Shown piece by piece: positions 43,092 to 52,678 of a stretch of 64,000 bases of DNA. Source of the DNA: Ignavibacteriales bacterium. Lineage in GTDB: Bacteria > Bacteroidota > Ignavibacteria > UBA10030 > SZUA-254. The notes below the pieces were generated by a model that worked only from the letters and a program-made list of their open reading frames with translations, did no database searches and had not been told where the DNA came from. The stretch covers positions 460,408-524,407 of the forward strand of contig JACRMQ010000007.1 of assembly GCA_016214905.1 (NCBI GenBank). Reading direction: 5' to 3'. A program made the position numbers and the translations under genes. How positions within the stretch are numbered: the first letter of the stretch is position 1; the number at the start of each line of letters is the position of its first letter.

Positions 43092-45668
43092 TTACATCAT
43101 TCCTACCGGATCAACATCAACGGTCATTTTCACTGCTTTATTTTTTCGTAGTGATTCCCGAAGATGTTGTACTGTTTTGGAAATAGCATGATGAACGAAT
43201 CTGCCCGCAGGGTCTGTATTACGTAAACTTTTTATTACAACATGCCAACGGTATTCACCCTGAAGTTTTGCCAATGCGGCGGCGGCCGGACCCATGGTGA
43301 TGAAATGTTGGTTATTCTTTTTTATGATAGATGCGAATGAGTTTGCATATTCGATAACTTCCGATTCTTTTTTTCCTCTGAACTCGATCAATATTATACG
43401 TGAGTATGGAGGATATTGAAGCTGACTTCTGTATGTGATTTCGTCGGAATAAAAACCTTTAAAATCGTGGATGGCGACAAATTGTAAACTTGGATGTTTT
43501 GGTTGAAGTGTTTGAATTATAACCTCGCCGGCAAGATTGCTTCTGCCAGCTCTGCCTGCAACTTGTGTCAGCAGTTGAAAAGTACGTTCCGATGACCGAA
43601 AATCTGGTAATAGCATCTGAGTGTCTGCAGATATAACGCCGACCAAAGTGACGCGCGAAAAATCTAAACCCTTTGCAACCATCTGGGTGCCGAGTAAAAT
43701 ATCCGCTTTGCCTTCACCGAATTGTTTTAAAAGTTTATCGTGCGAACCGCGTGAGGATGTAGTGTCCAAATCCATCCGGATAATCGAAGCTTTTGGAAAT
43801 ATTTTTTTAAGTTCTACTTCAACCCTTTGTGTGCCGAAGCCGCGATATTGAATATCGATTGAATCGCATTTTGGACAAAAAATCGGTGATTGTTTTACGA
43901 AGCCGCAATAATGGCATCGCAAATGTTTTTTTGATTCGTGATAGGTTAATGTGATGTTACAGTTATTGCACATTTCTACATATCCGCATTCCGGACATTC
44001 AATAAATGGGGCAAAACCGCGGCGGTTTTGCAGAAGTATAATCCCTTCTTTTTTATTAAGCCGATCTTGAATTTTATTCTTAAGTGAATCGCTGAGCGAT
44101 GAGAATTCGTACTTCGGTCTTAATAATTTTACCGCGGCTGGATCTTCTTTAAACTTTTGTTTACGTGTTAATCGGTATTTGTCTAATTTCTCCGAACGCT
44201 CTTTTCCAATATCGATGATTTTAATGCCGGGGAGTTGCGCGTTGTCTACACGCTCGGGTAATTCGATCAATTTATATTTGCCATTGAGGGCATTCGTGTA
44301 CGATTCCAGGGAAGGTGTTGCCGAACCAAGTATAACCACGGAACCGGAAAATGATGCACGCATGATGGCGACATCCCGTGCATGATAGCGCGGTGTTTGA
44401 TCGAATTGCTTGTAAGATGCTTCATGTTCTTCGTCAACCACAATTAAACCGAGATTATGAAGAGGAGCAAAGATTGCCGAGCGTGGTCCAATCACAACGG
44501 AGTTTTTTCCTCCCCATGCCATTCTCCACGCATCGAAACGTTCACCGCCCGACATTCTGCTGTGCATTACAACTACATTTTCACCGAGATTGTATTTGAA
44601 TCGGCGGACAATTTGAGGAGTAAGAGATATCTCCGGAACCAGAACTATCGCAGATTTGCCGGCCTTTATCACATGCTTAATTGTTTCAATGTACACCTGA
44701 GTTTTTCCGCTTCCGGTAATACCATGAAGCAGGAACGTAGAATATTTTCCTCGATCAACAGCTTCGTTAAACGAATTCAGTGCGTTTTGCTGATATGAAT
44801 TCAGAATTATATCTGTCGCCCCGAGAGCCGACCGATACATTTCGAATTGCGGAGTGCGAAATACTTCACGCCGGCCGAGTTTTATAATATTCTTCTTCCG
44901 TAATGATGTAACCGAGGATATCGATGCACCAGTGTTTTTTAATAGCTCATTTAAAGATATACAATCGGTTTTTTCATCAAGATGTAAAAGAGATTGTATG
45001 ATTGTGATTTGCTTCTGACGCTGCTTGGATGATTGAGAATAAAATTCTTTCAACCACGCTTCCCACACATTAAATGATTCCGGTTGAATTTCAATCACCG
45101 TTTCCGATTTTGGTTTCACCATTTCGCGCAGTTCCGCTTCTTCCACCGTTATTAAACCACGTTCAGAAAGTTTCTTTAAGACAACGGATAAATTCTTTAT
45201 TCTCAATTTTCTCTTTAGCTGTGATAATGAGATTCCTCCTTCCGCAGGTATTACTGAAAATATTGTATGGAATTCTCGCGGTATCTCTTTCCCGAAAAGA
45301 TCGGTATCAATTGTCTTCTCCGACTGTGAAATAATTATTTGGGGAGATTTTAGTGTGCTAAAAACATAAGCCGATTTTAAAACCTCACCCAATGGGGAAA
45401 AATAATAATCCGACATCCATCTTGTAGTCTGGAATAAATCTTCAGGCAGTATAGGTTTAACATCAATGATTTCCCTGATAGATTTTAAATTCTTTATTTC
45501 AGTTGTTTCTTTTATGTTCGTGATTAAACCGACGACAGACCGTTTCCCTAATGAGATAGCAACACGGACACCGCGTTGCGCAGCCGACTGTAATTCGGGT
45601 GGAACACGATAAGTGAAAAGCTTATCAACGGCAACAGGAATGGCTATATCGGCGAAAAGTTCTTTCAA
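43092..45668 (-). CDS. priA: primosomal protein N' (replication restart helicase)
   Basis: Superfamily-2 DNA helicase that recognises stalled forks and reloads the replicative helicase. The 858-residue protein has an N-terminal DNA-binding domain (FTYRVPPELQSAAQRGVRV), Walker A in LLHGITGSGKTQVY, Walker B-type DEEHEASYKQ, GSATPSLES, and the zinc-binding cluster of eight cysteines between the helicase lobes (CPECGYVEMCNNC ... CHYCG ... CPKC). The start is a TTG without a clear ribosome-binding site; no upstream ATG is in frame. It is divergent from the DUF971 gene. Confidence 0.95.
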   Translation of the reverse strand: MKELFADIAIPVAVDKLFTYRVPPELQSAAQRGVRVAISLGKRSVVGLITNIKETTEIKNLKSIREIIDVKPILPEDLFQTTRWMSDYYFSPLGEVLKSAYVFSTLKSPQIIISQSEKTIDTDLFGKEIPREFHTIFSVIPAEGGISLSQLKRKLRIKNLSVVLKKLSERGLITVEEAELREMVKPKSETVIEIQPESFNVWEAWLKEFYSQSSKQRQKQITIIQSLLHLDEKTDCISLNELLKNTGASISSVTSLRKKNIIKLGRREVFRTPQFEMYRSALGATDIILNSYQQNALNSFNEAVDRGKYSTFLLHGITGSGKTQVYIETIKHVIKAGKSAIVLVPEISLTPQIVRRFKYNLGENVVVMHSRMSGGERFDAWRMAWGGKNSVVIGPRSAIFAPLHNLGLIVVDEEHEASYKQFDQTPRYHARDVAIMRASFSGSVVILGSATPSLESYTNALNGKYKLIELPERVDNAQLPGIKIIDIGKERSEKLDKYRLTRKQKFKEDPAAVKLLRPKYEFSSLSDSLKNKIQDRLNKKEGIILLQNRRGFAPFIECPECGYVEMCNNCNITLTYHESKKHLRCHYCGFVKQSPIFCPKCDSIDIQYRGFGTQRVEVELKKIFPKASIIRMDLDTTSSRGSHDKLLKQFGEGKADILLGTQMVAKGLDFSRVTLVGVISADTQMLLPDFRSSERTFQLLTQVAGRAGRSNLAGEVIIQTLQPKHPSLQFVAIHDFKGFYSDEITYRSQLQYPPYSRIILIEFRGKKESEVIEYANSFASIIKKNNQHFITMGPAAAALAKLQGEYRWHVVIKSLRNTDPAGRFVHHAISKTVQHLRESLRKNKAVKMTVDVDPVGMM

Positions 45669-45830
45669 ATTGCTATGAATGGTTTAAAGTTTCTGTTTCG
45701 AAAATTTCGTGAAAAAAGAGAGTAGATGCAAATCTCAATCACAAACCGGTAACGCTTGTTTGCTAATGTCTGATCATTTTTGTATTCTCTTATTGATTTT
45801 GGTACATGTTTATTTGAAATCGTCAATATT

Positions 45831-46211
45831 ATGCAAGTTCGAAGTATAAAAAAAATCAACCCATTGGAAATAGAAATCGAATGGGATGATACTCACCAAA
45901 GCAAATTCACATTAAAACAGCTTCGTGACATTTGTCCATGTGCCGGGTGTCAGGGTGAAGATATCCTCTTACATCATATTCCGCCTGTTAAAAAAAATGA
46001 ATTACCTGAACAATATCATTTAAGTGGAATTAAGCAGGTGGGTTCATATGCAGTTCAAATGACTTGGGGCGATGGGCATAATGCCGGAATTTACACGTGG
46101 GAGTATCTCGCCGATAATTGTCCGTGTGAACTTTGCTCAGATAAGCGCTTTGGATTAAATTTCAACAATAAAATATCTTCGGAAGGGATAGAAAATGAAA
46201 AAAGCATTTAA
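45831..46211 (+). CDS. DUF971-domain protein
   Basis: A 126-residue protein starting at the ATG at 45831; the frame is open 51 bases upstream, but the conserved core (SIKKINPLEIEIEWDDTH) starts right after this ATG. The domain (also found at the N terminus of gamma-butyrobetaine hydroxylase) has two cysteine pairs, CPCAGC and CPCELC, likely to bind a metal. Often found near Mrp/iron-sulfur genes in other bacteria; here it overlaps a membrane protein gene by 17 bases. Function unknown. Confidence 0.83.
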   Translation: MQVRSIKKINPLEIEIEWDDTHQSKFTLKQLRDICPCAGCQGEDILLHHIPPVKKNELPEQYHLSGIKQVGSYAVQMTWGDGHNAGIYTWEYLADNCPCELCSDKRFGLNFNNKISSEGIENEKSI

Positions 46212-46740
46212 TTTAATCTGGAGTAAAATAAAAGCTATTGTCGATAAATACCCTGTAATAGTTGCGGCAATAATCATATATCTTTATTATCTTCTTACGT
46301 CACTTAATCTATTCAGTAAACCGGTTGGTTCTCATTCTTTTATTGATTACGTGATGGAATTCGATTCGCTCTTCTTCCTATGGCTCGCCGCTGCTGCCTT
46401 ACTTCAAGTTCAAAAGATCAGGAAAGCATATAAGACTGAAGAAGGTCATAGACGAAACATTGAACGAGCACTCGATCGTCAGCAAATCTATAGTACACTT
46501 GTGAACGATATAACTATGCTTTTGCAAGACAGTGTTAACAACCCACTTGCGATAATTTCGGTTACGACACAAGAAATTCGCAGACGCTTCGAAACCGATC
46601 CTGAAATAGTTCGCTATCTTGATCGTATTGATGGAGCCATGAAACGAATTCATAACACAATCCGAGATATTCAATCTTTTGAAGCTCAAAAATTGATCGA
46701 ATCGACGAATGAAGTTCTGAAAGAACAAAAATCATCATAA
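46195..46740 (+). CDS. membrane protein with histidine-kinase-like dimerisation helices but no phosphoacceptor histidine
   Basis: A 181-residue protein with two membrane segments (about 20-36 and 58-72) followed by a cytoplasmic helical hairpin. Residues 101-165 resemble a HisKA dimerisation domain: LLQDSVNNPLAIISV aligns with the H-box pattern xxHDxxNPLxxI, with Gln111 where the histidine should be, and the second helix (VRYLDRIDGAMKRIHNTIRDI) fits the usual second DHp helix. No ATP-binding domain follows. It cannot be a working kinase by itself; it may be a scaffold or pseudo-kinase partner. PilB/GspE ATPase gene is downstream. Confidence 0.7.
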   Translation: MKKAFNLIWSKIKAIVDKYPVIVAAIIIYLYYLLTSLNLFSKPVGSHSFIDYVMEFDSLFFLWLAAAALLQVQKIRKAYKTEEGHRRNIERALDRQQIYSTLVNDITMLLQDSVNNPLAIISVTTQEIRRRFETDPEIVRYLDRIDGAMKRIHNTIRDIQSFEAQKLIESTNEVLKEQKSS

Positions 46741-46966
46741 CGGTTTAATCTATACATCTTCTGATTGTACCTGAATCTTAAGGGAACCTTCTTTATTTTC
46801 TCGCCTTAAAAACCTCTTTTATTTACTCTTTTTAAAGAATTTCTATCTTAAAGTATCTTCCTGATGACCTACATCACGGTTGGTGTTGAAAGTCACCCAT
46901 GAAGATGGAATATTGTATTAGGTTAGTATTGTAAATGTCTATGCTTTTTAAGAAATGAGGGTTCAT
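46741..46966. other. intergenic region before the PilB/GspE gene
   Basis: This 226-base AT-rich gap contains a short inverted repeat TGATG-ACCTA-CATCA at about 46861-46875 and a possible -35 box TTGAAA at about 46884, without a convincing -10. No gene was found. It probably holds the promoter of the ATPase gene. Confidence 0.35.
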
Positions 46967-48976
46967 ATGTCTGCGATAAATGGAAGTAATAATATTGTGA
47001 AGAAAAATCTCTTCAATACGTTTGGGAGTATAGTTGGCAAGCGCGCGCTAGTTGTTGAAGACACTATCCTGAGTGCAAAGCAATCTGAAAATACCGAAAT
47101 TATAGATCTGAACGATCAAGAAATTTCAGAGAAGTCATTTCTCGATGGCAAGGGGATGCAAAGCACCGTTGCCGAAGGTCAACCTACCGATGAAAACCAT
47201 CTAAAACGTATTCAACCTCCGCGTTTGATTCAAATGTTGATAGAGAAGGGGAATGTCCCTCAGGAAAAAATAAACAAAGCGATTGAAATTCAGCGAAGTA
47301 CAAACGATAAACGGAGATTAACTGATATTTTAGTGGATGACCTCGGCGAAGATCGCGATACGATTTTTCAAACCATTGCCCGATATTATTCGTTTGAAAC
47401 AGTGGACCCGACGCCGAGTTTCGGTAACAAAGAGAAACTGCAATTTATTCGTCAGGTTCTTGATTCTTTACCGCCTTATTACTATGAAATGGCTGTTCGC
47501 CGCAAAGTCCTGCCATACGAAATGTTTACAAATGGATATGATAAGATAGTAATGATCACACCCGACACAACCCATCCCGAGGTTCATTCGATAGCACGCG
47601 CGCTTCAATTTCCAAAGTACGAGATAAAACATGTCACATTGGCAAACTGGAATGAGTTGTGGAGACAATTGGCTTTCGATCAGGGAGCGAAACAGCTAGG
47701 ACTTGATGTTGAAGAAGAATTTGCCGAGCTAACAAAAGATGAAACTGAGCGTGAAATTGAACGTTCGCTCGAAGATGAAATCGGGCGAGGAAAACTCAAT
47801 GATATCATAGAAAGTCTGCTAGTTGACGGTGTACGCACCGGCGCGAGCGATATCCATGTGATTCCCAAAAGTAAAAATCGAACAGAATTTCATTTTCGCA
47901 TAGACGGTAAATTATCTCTCTGGAGCGCCTTAACCGATTTACCCGCTGAAGCTGTAATTACGGTTATAAAAGACCGTGCAAAAAATCTGGATCGTTTCGA
48001 AAAATTTCTCTCTCAAGACGGTTTTGCACAGAGAATGATTGATAATAAAATGTTTCGATTCAGATTCTCTACCATGCCGATTTATGCGAGTGATCTGCGT
48101 GCAAAATTGGAATCAATAGTAATTCGTATCCTTCGCGGTGCCGATGAATCTCTCGGATTAGAATCGCTTGGAATGGATACACGAACGATTGATAGTTTCC
48201 GGAAATCAATACGAAGACCACAGGGTATGGTTATTTTTACCGGACCAACAGGAAGCGGTAAAACGACATCGCAGCATGCCGCACTCAAAGACATCATGGA
48301 TCCTGGTGTTAACATCATTACAATAGAAGATCCCGTTGAATACATTATAGAAGGTGTCCGTCAGGTAAAGTTAAATCATAAGCTTGATTTCGAAGGTGCT
48401 CTGCGAGGATTGTTACGTCACGATCCCGATATTGTGATGGTAGGTGAGATGCGCGATAAAACATCGGCCGAAATTGCCGTAAAGCTTGCAAATACAGGTC
48501 ATCTAATTTTTTCCACTCTTCACACTAACGATTCCATAAGCGCGATAACACGATTATATAACATGGGGATCGAGCCATTCCTGCTGGCATATACTATCAA
48601 TATTATCGTTGCTCAACGGCTCATTCGGAAACTGTGTGACCGATGCAAAATGGTCGACGAAGATATTGATATTGAATTTCTTATGTCTTCCGGTTTAACA
48701 GAACAGGAAATTGAGTCGACAAAATTCTATAAACCGGTTGGATGTGCGCACTGCATCAAAGGATATCGAGGTAGAATCGGTATTTTTGAGGCATTGCAAA
48801 TGAGCAAAGAGATGCGAAAAATTATCTTAAAATCGAGAGACTATATCGATGAAGATGCACTTCGCAGTCTGGCTATGCAAAACGGAATGCACACTCTTCG
48901 CCAATCGGCTATTGATTTACTGAAAGCAGGAGTGACATCTGTTGAAACAGCAGAAGGTATGTTGCTGGAAGATTAA
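46967..48976 (+). CDS. PilB/GspE-family secretion or type IV pilus assembly ATPase
   Basis: A 669-residue ATPase that drives pilin polymerisation or type II secretion. The start is the ATG at 46967 with GAGGG 6-7 bases upstream; an earlier ATG at 46955 is weaker. After a non-conserved acidic N terminus comes an MshEN-type domain (PRLIQMLIEKGNVPQEKINKAI ...), then the catalytic core with Walker A GPTGSGKTT near residue 426, the Asp-box EDPVEYIIEG, Walker B DIVMVGEMRD, the His-box GHLIFSTLHTND and the zinc cysteines CDRC ... CAHC. It is alone here: pilin and inner-membrane partner genes are absent from the window. Confidence 0.92.
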   Translation: MSAINGSNNIVKKNLFNTFGSIVGKRALVVEDTILSAKQSENTEIIDLNDQEISEKSFLDGKGMQSTVAEGQPTDENHLKRIQPPRLIQMLIEKGNVPQEKINKAIEIQRSTNDKRRLTDILVDDLGEDRDTIFQTIARYYSFETVDPTPSFGNKEKLQFIRQVLDSLPPYYYEMAVRRKVLPYEMFTNGYDKIVMITPDTTHPEVHSIARALQFPKYEIKHVTLANWNELWRQLAFDQGAKQLGLDVEEEFAELTKDETEREIERSLEDEIGRGKLNDIIESLLVDGVRTGASDIHVIPKSKNRTEFHFRIDGKLSLWSALTDLPAEAVITVIKDRAKNLDRFEKFLSQDGFAQRMIDNKMFRFRFSTMPIYASDLRAKLESIVIRILRGADESLGLESLGMDTRTIDSFRKSIRRPQGMVIFTGPTGSGKTTSQHAALKDIMDPGVNIITIEDPVEYIIEGVRQVKLNHKLDFEGALRGLLRHDPDIVMVGEMRDKTSAEIAVKLANTGHLIFSTLHTNDSISAITRLYNMGIEPFLLAYTINIIVAQRLIRKLCDRCKMVDEDIDIEFLMSSGLTEQEIESTKFYKPVGCAHCIKGYRGRIGIFEALQMSKEMRKIILKSRDYIDEDALRSLAMQNGMHTLRQSAIDLLKAGVTSVETAEGMLLED

Positions 48977-48984
48977 AATTATTC

Positions 48985-49034
48985 CACTGGCGCTGGCCGC
49001 TCCGTAGACAAGCGACCCTCCCAGCTGCCAAATA
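48985..49034 (+). ncRNA. possible structured RNA upstream of the terminator
   Basis: Between the ATPase stop and the terminator is a GC-rich stretch quite unlike the AT-rich spacers around it. It folds back: TGGCGCTGG at 48987 pairs with CCAGC-T-GCCA at 49021-49030 (one bulge), and an inner CGCT pairs with AGCG. With the terminator it would give a compact RNA of about 90 bases. No known RNA family was recognised. Confidence 0.35.
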
Positions 49035-49071
49035 GAAGCCCGTGGTATCCGCCTCGGGCTTCACTTTTTTT
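49035..49071 (+). terminator. strong intrinsic terminator after the PilB/GspE gene
   Basis: An 8-base-pair GC-rich stem (GAAGCCCG / CGGGCTTC) with a 12-base loop, followed two bases later by seven Ts. It is the best terminator in the window. Confidence 0.9.
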
Positions 49072-49284
49072 GTCACATCATGTCAGGTATATAAAATCCT
49101 ATCCCACCAAAGTAAATTGAATTTAAACCATGTTTACATATATGAACCAGCATCAATAAGAATAAAATAATTCTGATTCAATGATTCAAACTTACACCTT
49201 CTTGCACTTTTCGTAACGATCTTATAAATTGGAAATCGAATGTAGACGGAGTATATTGAATTATCGAATAATGATGAGAAAATT
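49072..49284. other. intergenic region before marC-like gene
   Basis: AT-rich spacer; together with the terminator region the gap without a gene is 308 bases. A TTGCAC at 49202 and TATAAA at 49223 could form a promoter but are only 15 bases apart. Nothing else was recognised. Confidence 0.35.
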
Positions 49285-49866
49285 ATGGAACAGTTTTTAC
49301 TTTCATTCATCCCGCTTTTTGTTGCAATAGATGTTTTTGGGGTTCTTCCCTTTTTTGTCAGTTTGGTTGAAGGAATAGATAATAAAAGAAAAAAAGTGAT
49401 AATTATTGAGGCAACAATCGCAGCATTCGCGTTGTCAATACTATTTCTGCTCACAGGGAAATTCATTTTCTCATTCCTCGGAATTACAGAAAATGATTTC
49501 AGGGTGGGCGGAGGTGTTATACTGCTGGTACTTGCGATTCAAGATTTAGTGTTTTCGAAACAGGAGGGGAGAAATCCTGAATCTTCTGTCGGGGTTGTTC
49601 CGATCGGTATTCCGCTGATAATGGGACCGGCAGCGCTAACAACAATAATTATTCTTGTCGACTCTTACGGTTATATCTGGACTATCTTATCTTTAGTTGT
49701 GAATATGCTGATAGTATTTTTTGTCTTTATACAAGCGCAGTTTATTCATAAGGCGATAGGAAAAGCCGGATCTAAAGCAGTTGGTAAAGTTGCCGCACTC
49801 TTTCTCGCCGGAATTGCAGTGATGATGATACGCAGCGGTATAACCTCAATGTTAAATAAATTATAG
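49285..49866 (+). CDS. MarC-family integral membrane protein
   Basis: A 193-residue inner-membrane protein with six predicted membrane helices. The family signature is visible in FIPLFVAIDVFGVLPFF and in PIGIPLIMGPAALTTII. MarC was once linked to antibiotic resistance, but the family's role remains unknown. It heads a run of plus-strand genes, with truA following after 10 bases. Confidence 0.9.
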   Translation: MEQFLLSFIPLFVAIDVFGVLPFFVSLVEGIDNKRKKVIIIEATIAAFALSILFLLTGKFIFSFLGITENDFRVGGGVILLVLAIQDLVFSKQEGRNPESSVGVVPIGIPLIMGPAALTTIIILVDSYGYIWTILSLVVNMLIVFFVFIQAQFIHKAIGKAGSKAVGKVAALFLAGIAVMMIRSGITSMLNKL

Positions 49867-49876
49867 ACAATTTTTT

Positions 49877-50677
49877 ATGGCTCGTTTTAAATTATTTATT
49901 GAATTCGAAGGAACCCGTTACAGCGGTTGGCAGGTTCAAAAAAATGCCAGAACTGTGCAAGGTGAATTACTTGATGCAGCCCGCAAATTATTCAACACAT
50001 CGGATTCTGAACTGTACGGCGCCGGAAGAACAGATGCCGGCGTACACGCTCTGCAACAGATTGCACACCTTGATGTACAAACAATGCTTGCGCCGGAAAT
50101 TATCCGTATGAAATTAAATGATTATCTGCCCGCCGATATTCATGTTATCGAGGTCGAAAAAACTCATAAAAACTTTCATGCACGCCACGATGCAATCGCG
50201 AGAAGTTATCTTTATCAAATTAGCCGAAGACGATCTGCGTTCGGGAAAAGGTATGTGTGGTGGATAAAAGACAAGTTGAATTTTAAACGCATGACCGAAG
50301 CATCTAAACTTTTTGTAGGAATGCAAAACTTTCAATCGTTCACGGCGGATGATCCGGATGAAAAATCAACTAAGGTACTTATAGAAGAAATTCAAATAAA
50401 GGAAGTCGGCGATCTCATTCTTATCAGAATCATCGGATCCCATTTTCTATGGAAACAGGTCAGGCAAATCGTCGGGGTTCTCGCTGAAGTAGGGAGAGGG
50501 AAAATTGATCTTAGCGACATTTCTCGGTTTTTATCCACACAATCAGATGAACCGGCTAAGTATACCGCACCACCATCCGGTTTATTCTTAGAAAAAATAT
50601 ATTATCAAGGTGAAAATCATCTCAAAACCCTTGAACCAGTGATCAATATAGATTCCGGTCATTTCCGTAAATCATGA
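49877..50677 (+). CDS. truA: tRNA pseudouridine(38-40) synthase
   Basis: Converts uridines 38-40 of the tRNA anticodon arm to pseudouridine. The 266-residue protein has the start FKLFIEFEGTRYSGWQVQ, the catalytic Asp53 in GAGRTDAGVHA, HARHDAIARSYLYQI and the C-terminal FLWKQVRQIVGVL. It overlaps the next gene by 4 bases. Confidence 0.96.
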   Translation: MARFKLFIEFEGTRYSGWQVQKNARTVQGELLDAARKLFNTSDSELYGAGRTDAGVHALQQIAHLDVQTMLAPEIIRMKLNDYLPADIHVIEVEKTHKNFHARHDAIARSYLYQISRRRSAFGKRYVWWIKDKLNFKRMTEASKLFVGMQNFQSFTADDPDEKSTKVLIEEIQIKEVGDLILIRIIGSHFLWKQVRQIVGVLAEVGRGKIDLSDISRFLSTQSDEPAKYTAPPSGLFLEKIYYQGENHLKTLEPVINIDSGHFRKS

Positions 50678-51912
50678 ACTATTACGGAATTATTGTTCTA
50701 ATTGCTCTGGTTGGAGAGTATGTTATAGATTTAACAGCCGATCTACTGAATCTGAAAACGCTCCGGGGAGAACTTGATGATGAGTTTAGATCTGTATACG
50801 ATAATCAAACATATTCGAAATCGCTCTCGTACACACGTGATAAAACGAATTTCGGAATAATACAATCATCTTTTAATCTGGTGATAACGTTGTTGTTCTG
50901 GCTGTTAGGCGGCTTTCAATATCTTGATGTTATTATCAGAGATTTTCAACTCTCGATTATTATGACCGGAATATTGTATATCGGTGTTTTCATTCTACTT
51001 CGATCCATCCTCTCATTACCATTCGAGATATATTCCACTTTTATAATCGAATCACGGTACGGATTCAACAAGACAACCGTAAAAACATTTATAACGGATA
51101 TTATTAAGACTTTGTTTCTTGCACTTTTGCTTGGAGTGCCGTTGTTATTTGGTATGTTGTCATTATTCCAATATGCGGGGATGTATGCGTGGTTGTATTG
51201 CTGGATGGCTGTATCCGTTTTTATTCTTATCGTTCAATTTATCGCTCCGACATGGATCATGCCTCTGTTTAATAAATTCACTCCGCTTCCCGATGGTGAA
51301 TTACGGAGCTCGATAATGGAATACACAAAATCTCTTAACTATCCCTTAAAAGATATTTTTGTTATGGATGGTTCGAAGCGCTCCAGTAAGTCGAATGCGT
51401 TCTTCACCGGTTTCGGAAAAAATAAACGCATCGCTCTTTATGACACACTTATCGAAAAACACACCATTCCAGAACTTGTTGCAGTTCTTGCGCACGAAAT
51501 AGGACATTATAAATTAAAACATATCCTCAAAGGAATGATCATTAGCGTTATTCATTCTGGAGTGATGTTTTTCCTCCTGTCATTTTTTCTAAATGATAAT
51601 AAATTATTCGAAGCATTTTATATGCAGAATATTTCCGTGTATGGCGGATTATTGTTTTTCGGCTTATTGTTCACACCGATAGAATTGCTGCTCGGTATCT
51701 TTCTGCAATATGATTCGCGTCGAAATGAATTTTCCGCGGATAAATTCGCATCGGCGACGACAAATAATCCGGAAGCGATGATAAATGCTCTGAAAAAACT
51801 TTCGGCAGATAATCTTTCTCATCTCATGCCGCATCCGTTTTATGTGTTTCTACATTATTCACATCCTCCGGTATTGAAACGAATAGCCGCACTTCGCCGT
51901 ATAAGCAATTGA
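50674..51912 (+). CDS. M48-family membrane metalloprotease (Ste24/CAAX protease-like)
   Basis: A 412-residue multi-pass membrane protease. The zinc site is HEIGH (His274, Glu275, His278) in LAHEIGHYKLKH with the third ligand Glu352 or nearby in RRNEFSADKFA. The long N-terminal multi-helix part (YSKSLSYTRDKTNFG, FIIESRYGFNKTT) is typical of the CAAX-protease 1 branch rather than the shorter HtpX. Bacterial members are thought to degrade membrane proteins; prenylated substrates are not expected. It overlaps truA (ATGA) and precedes lemA. Confidence 0.92.
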   Translation: MNYYGIIVLIALVGEYVIDLTADLLNLKTLRGELDDEFRSVYDNQTYSKSLSYTRDKTNFGIIQSSFNLVITLLFWLLGGFQYLDVIIRDFQLSIIMTGILYIGVFILLRSILSLPFEIYSTFIIESRYGFNKTTVKTFITDIIKTLFLALLLGVPLLFGMLSLFQYAGMYAWLYCWMAVSVFILIVQFIAPTWIMPLFNKFTPLPDGELRSSIMEYTKSLNYPLKDIFVMDGSKRSSKSNAFFTGFGKNKRIALYDTLIEKHTIPELVAVLAHEIGHYKLKHILKGMIISVIHSGVMFFLLSFFLNDNKLFEAFYMQNISVYGGLLFFGLLFTPIELLLGIFLQYDSRRNEFSADKFASATTNNPEAMINALKKLSADNLSHLMPHPFYVFLHYSHPPVLKRIAALRRISN

Positions 51913-51996
51913 AGTTGCACACCTCCTCTTTTTTAATTAGGTTTAGTAAGTTAATATGACAGAAAACGGTATTTTCAAACAATTTAAAGGAATATT

Positions 51997-52605
51997 ATGA
52001 AAAAAGGAACAATTATTCTGCTTTCGGTATTGGGCGGTATCGTCATCATCGGATTGATGCTTTTCGGCTGGATTACTGGAATGTACAATTCATTAGTGAA
52101 GTCGGATGAAGGAATCAATCAGGCATGGGCTCAGGTTCAAAACCAATACCAGCGGCGGGTTGATCTTATTCCAAATCTTGTTGAAGTTGTAAAAGGATAT
52201 GCTGCGCACGAAAAAGAAGTTTTCGAGAAGGTTGCCGAGGCACGAGCGAGTGTCGGAAAGATTCAGGTGACTCCGGAAATTTTGAATAATCCTCAGCTAT
52301 TCCAAAAATTTCAGGAAGCTCAAAATGCCATGGGAAGCTGGCTTTCACGTTTACTTGCCGTTGCGGAAAATTATCCTCAGCTGAAAGCGAACGAAAACTT
52401 TCTTCAATTGCAATCGCAACTTGAAGGGACTGAAAACCGGATTGCAGTGGAGCGAATGAAATTTAATCAGGTTGTGCAGGAATACAATGTTAAAGTCAGA
52501 ACATTCCCAACATCGATGCTTGCGGGTATGTTCGGATTTTCTCAAAAACAGTATTTCCAATCGGAACCGGGTGCCGATAAAGCCCCCAAAGTCTCGTTTA
52601 AATAA
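51997..52605 (+). CDS. lemA: LemA family protein
   Basis: A 202-residue protein with one N-terminal membrane helix (IILLSVLGGIVIIGLMLFGWI) and a helical extracytoplasmic body, with the family core YNSLVKSDEGINQAWAQVQ and QRRVDLIPNLVEVVKGY. It has a good ribosome-binding site (AAAGGAA). LemA genes are regularly found with TPM-domain genes, as here, but the family's role is unknown; a membrane-stress or protease-linked function is suggested by the neighbouring M48 protease. Confidence 0.92.
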   Translation: MKKGTIILLSVLGGIVIIGLMLFGWITGMYNSLVKSDEGINQAWAQVQNQYQRRVDLIPNLVEVVKGYAAHEKEVFEKVAEARASVGKIQVTPEILNNPQLFQKFQEAQNAMGSWLSRLLAVAENYPQLKANENFLQLQSQLEGTENRIAVERMKFNQVVQEYNVKVRTFPTSMLAGMFGFSQKQYFQSEPGADKAPKVSFK

Positions 52606-52678
52606 ATTTTTTTCCGGAGAAAGATTTACCAAAATCTATCATTCTCAGGATTTCTAAAATAAGAAAGTCGAATTATAA

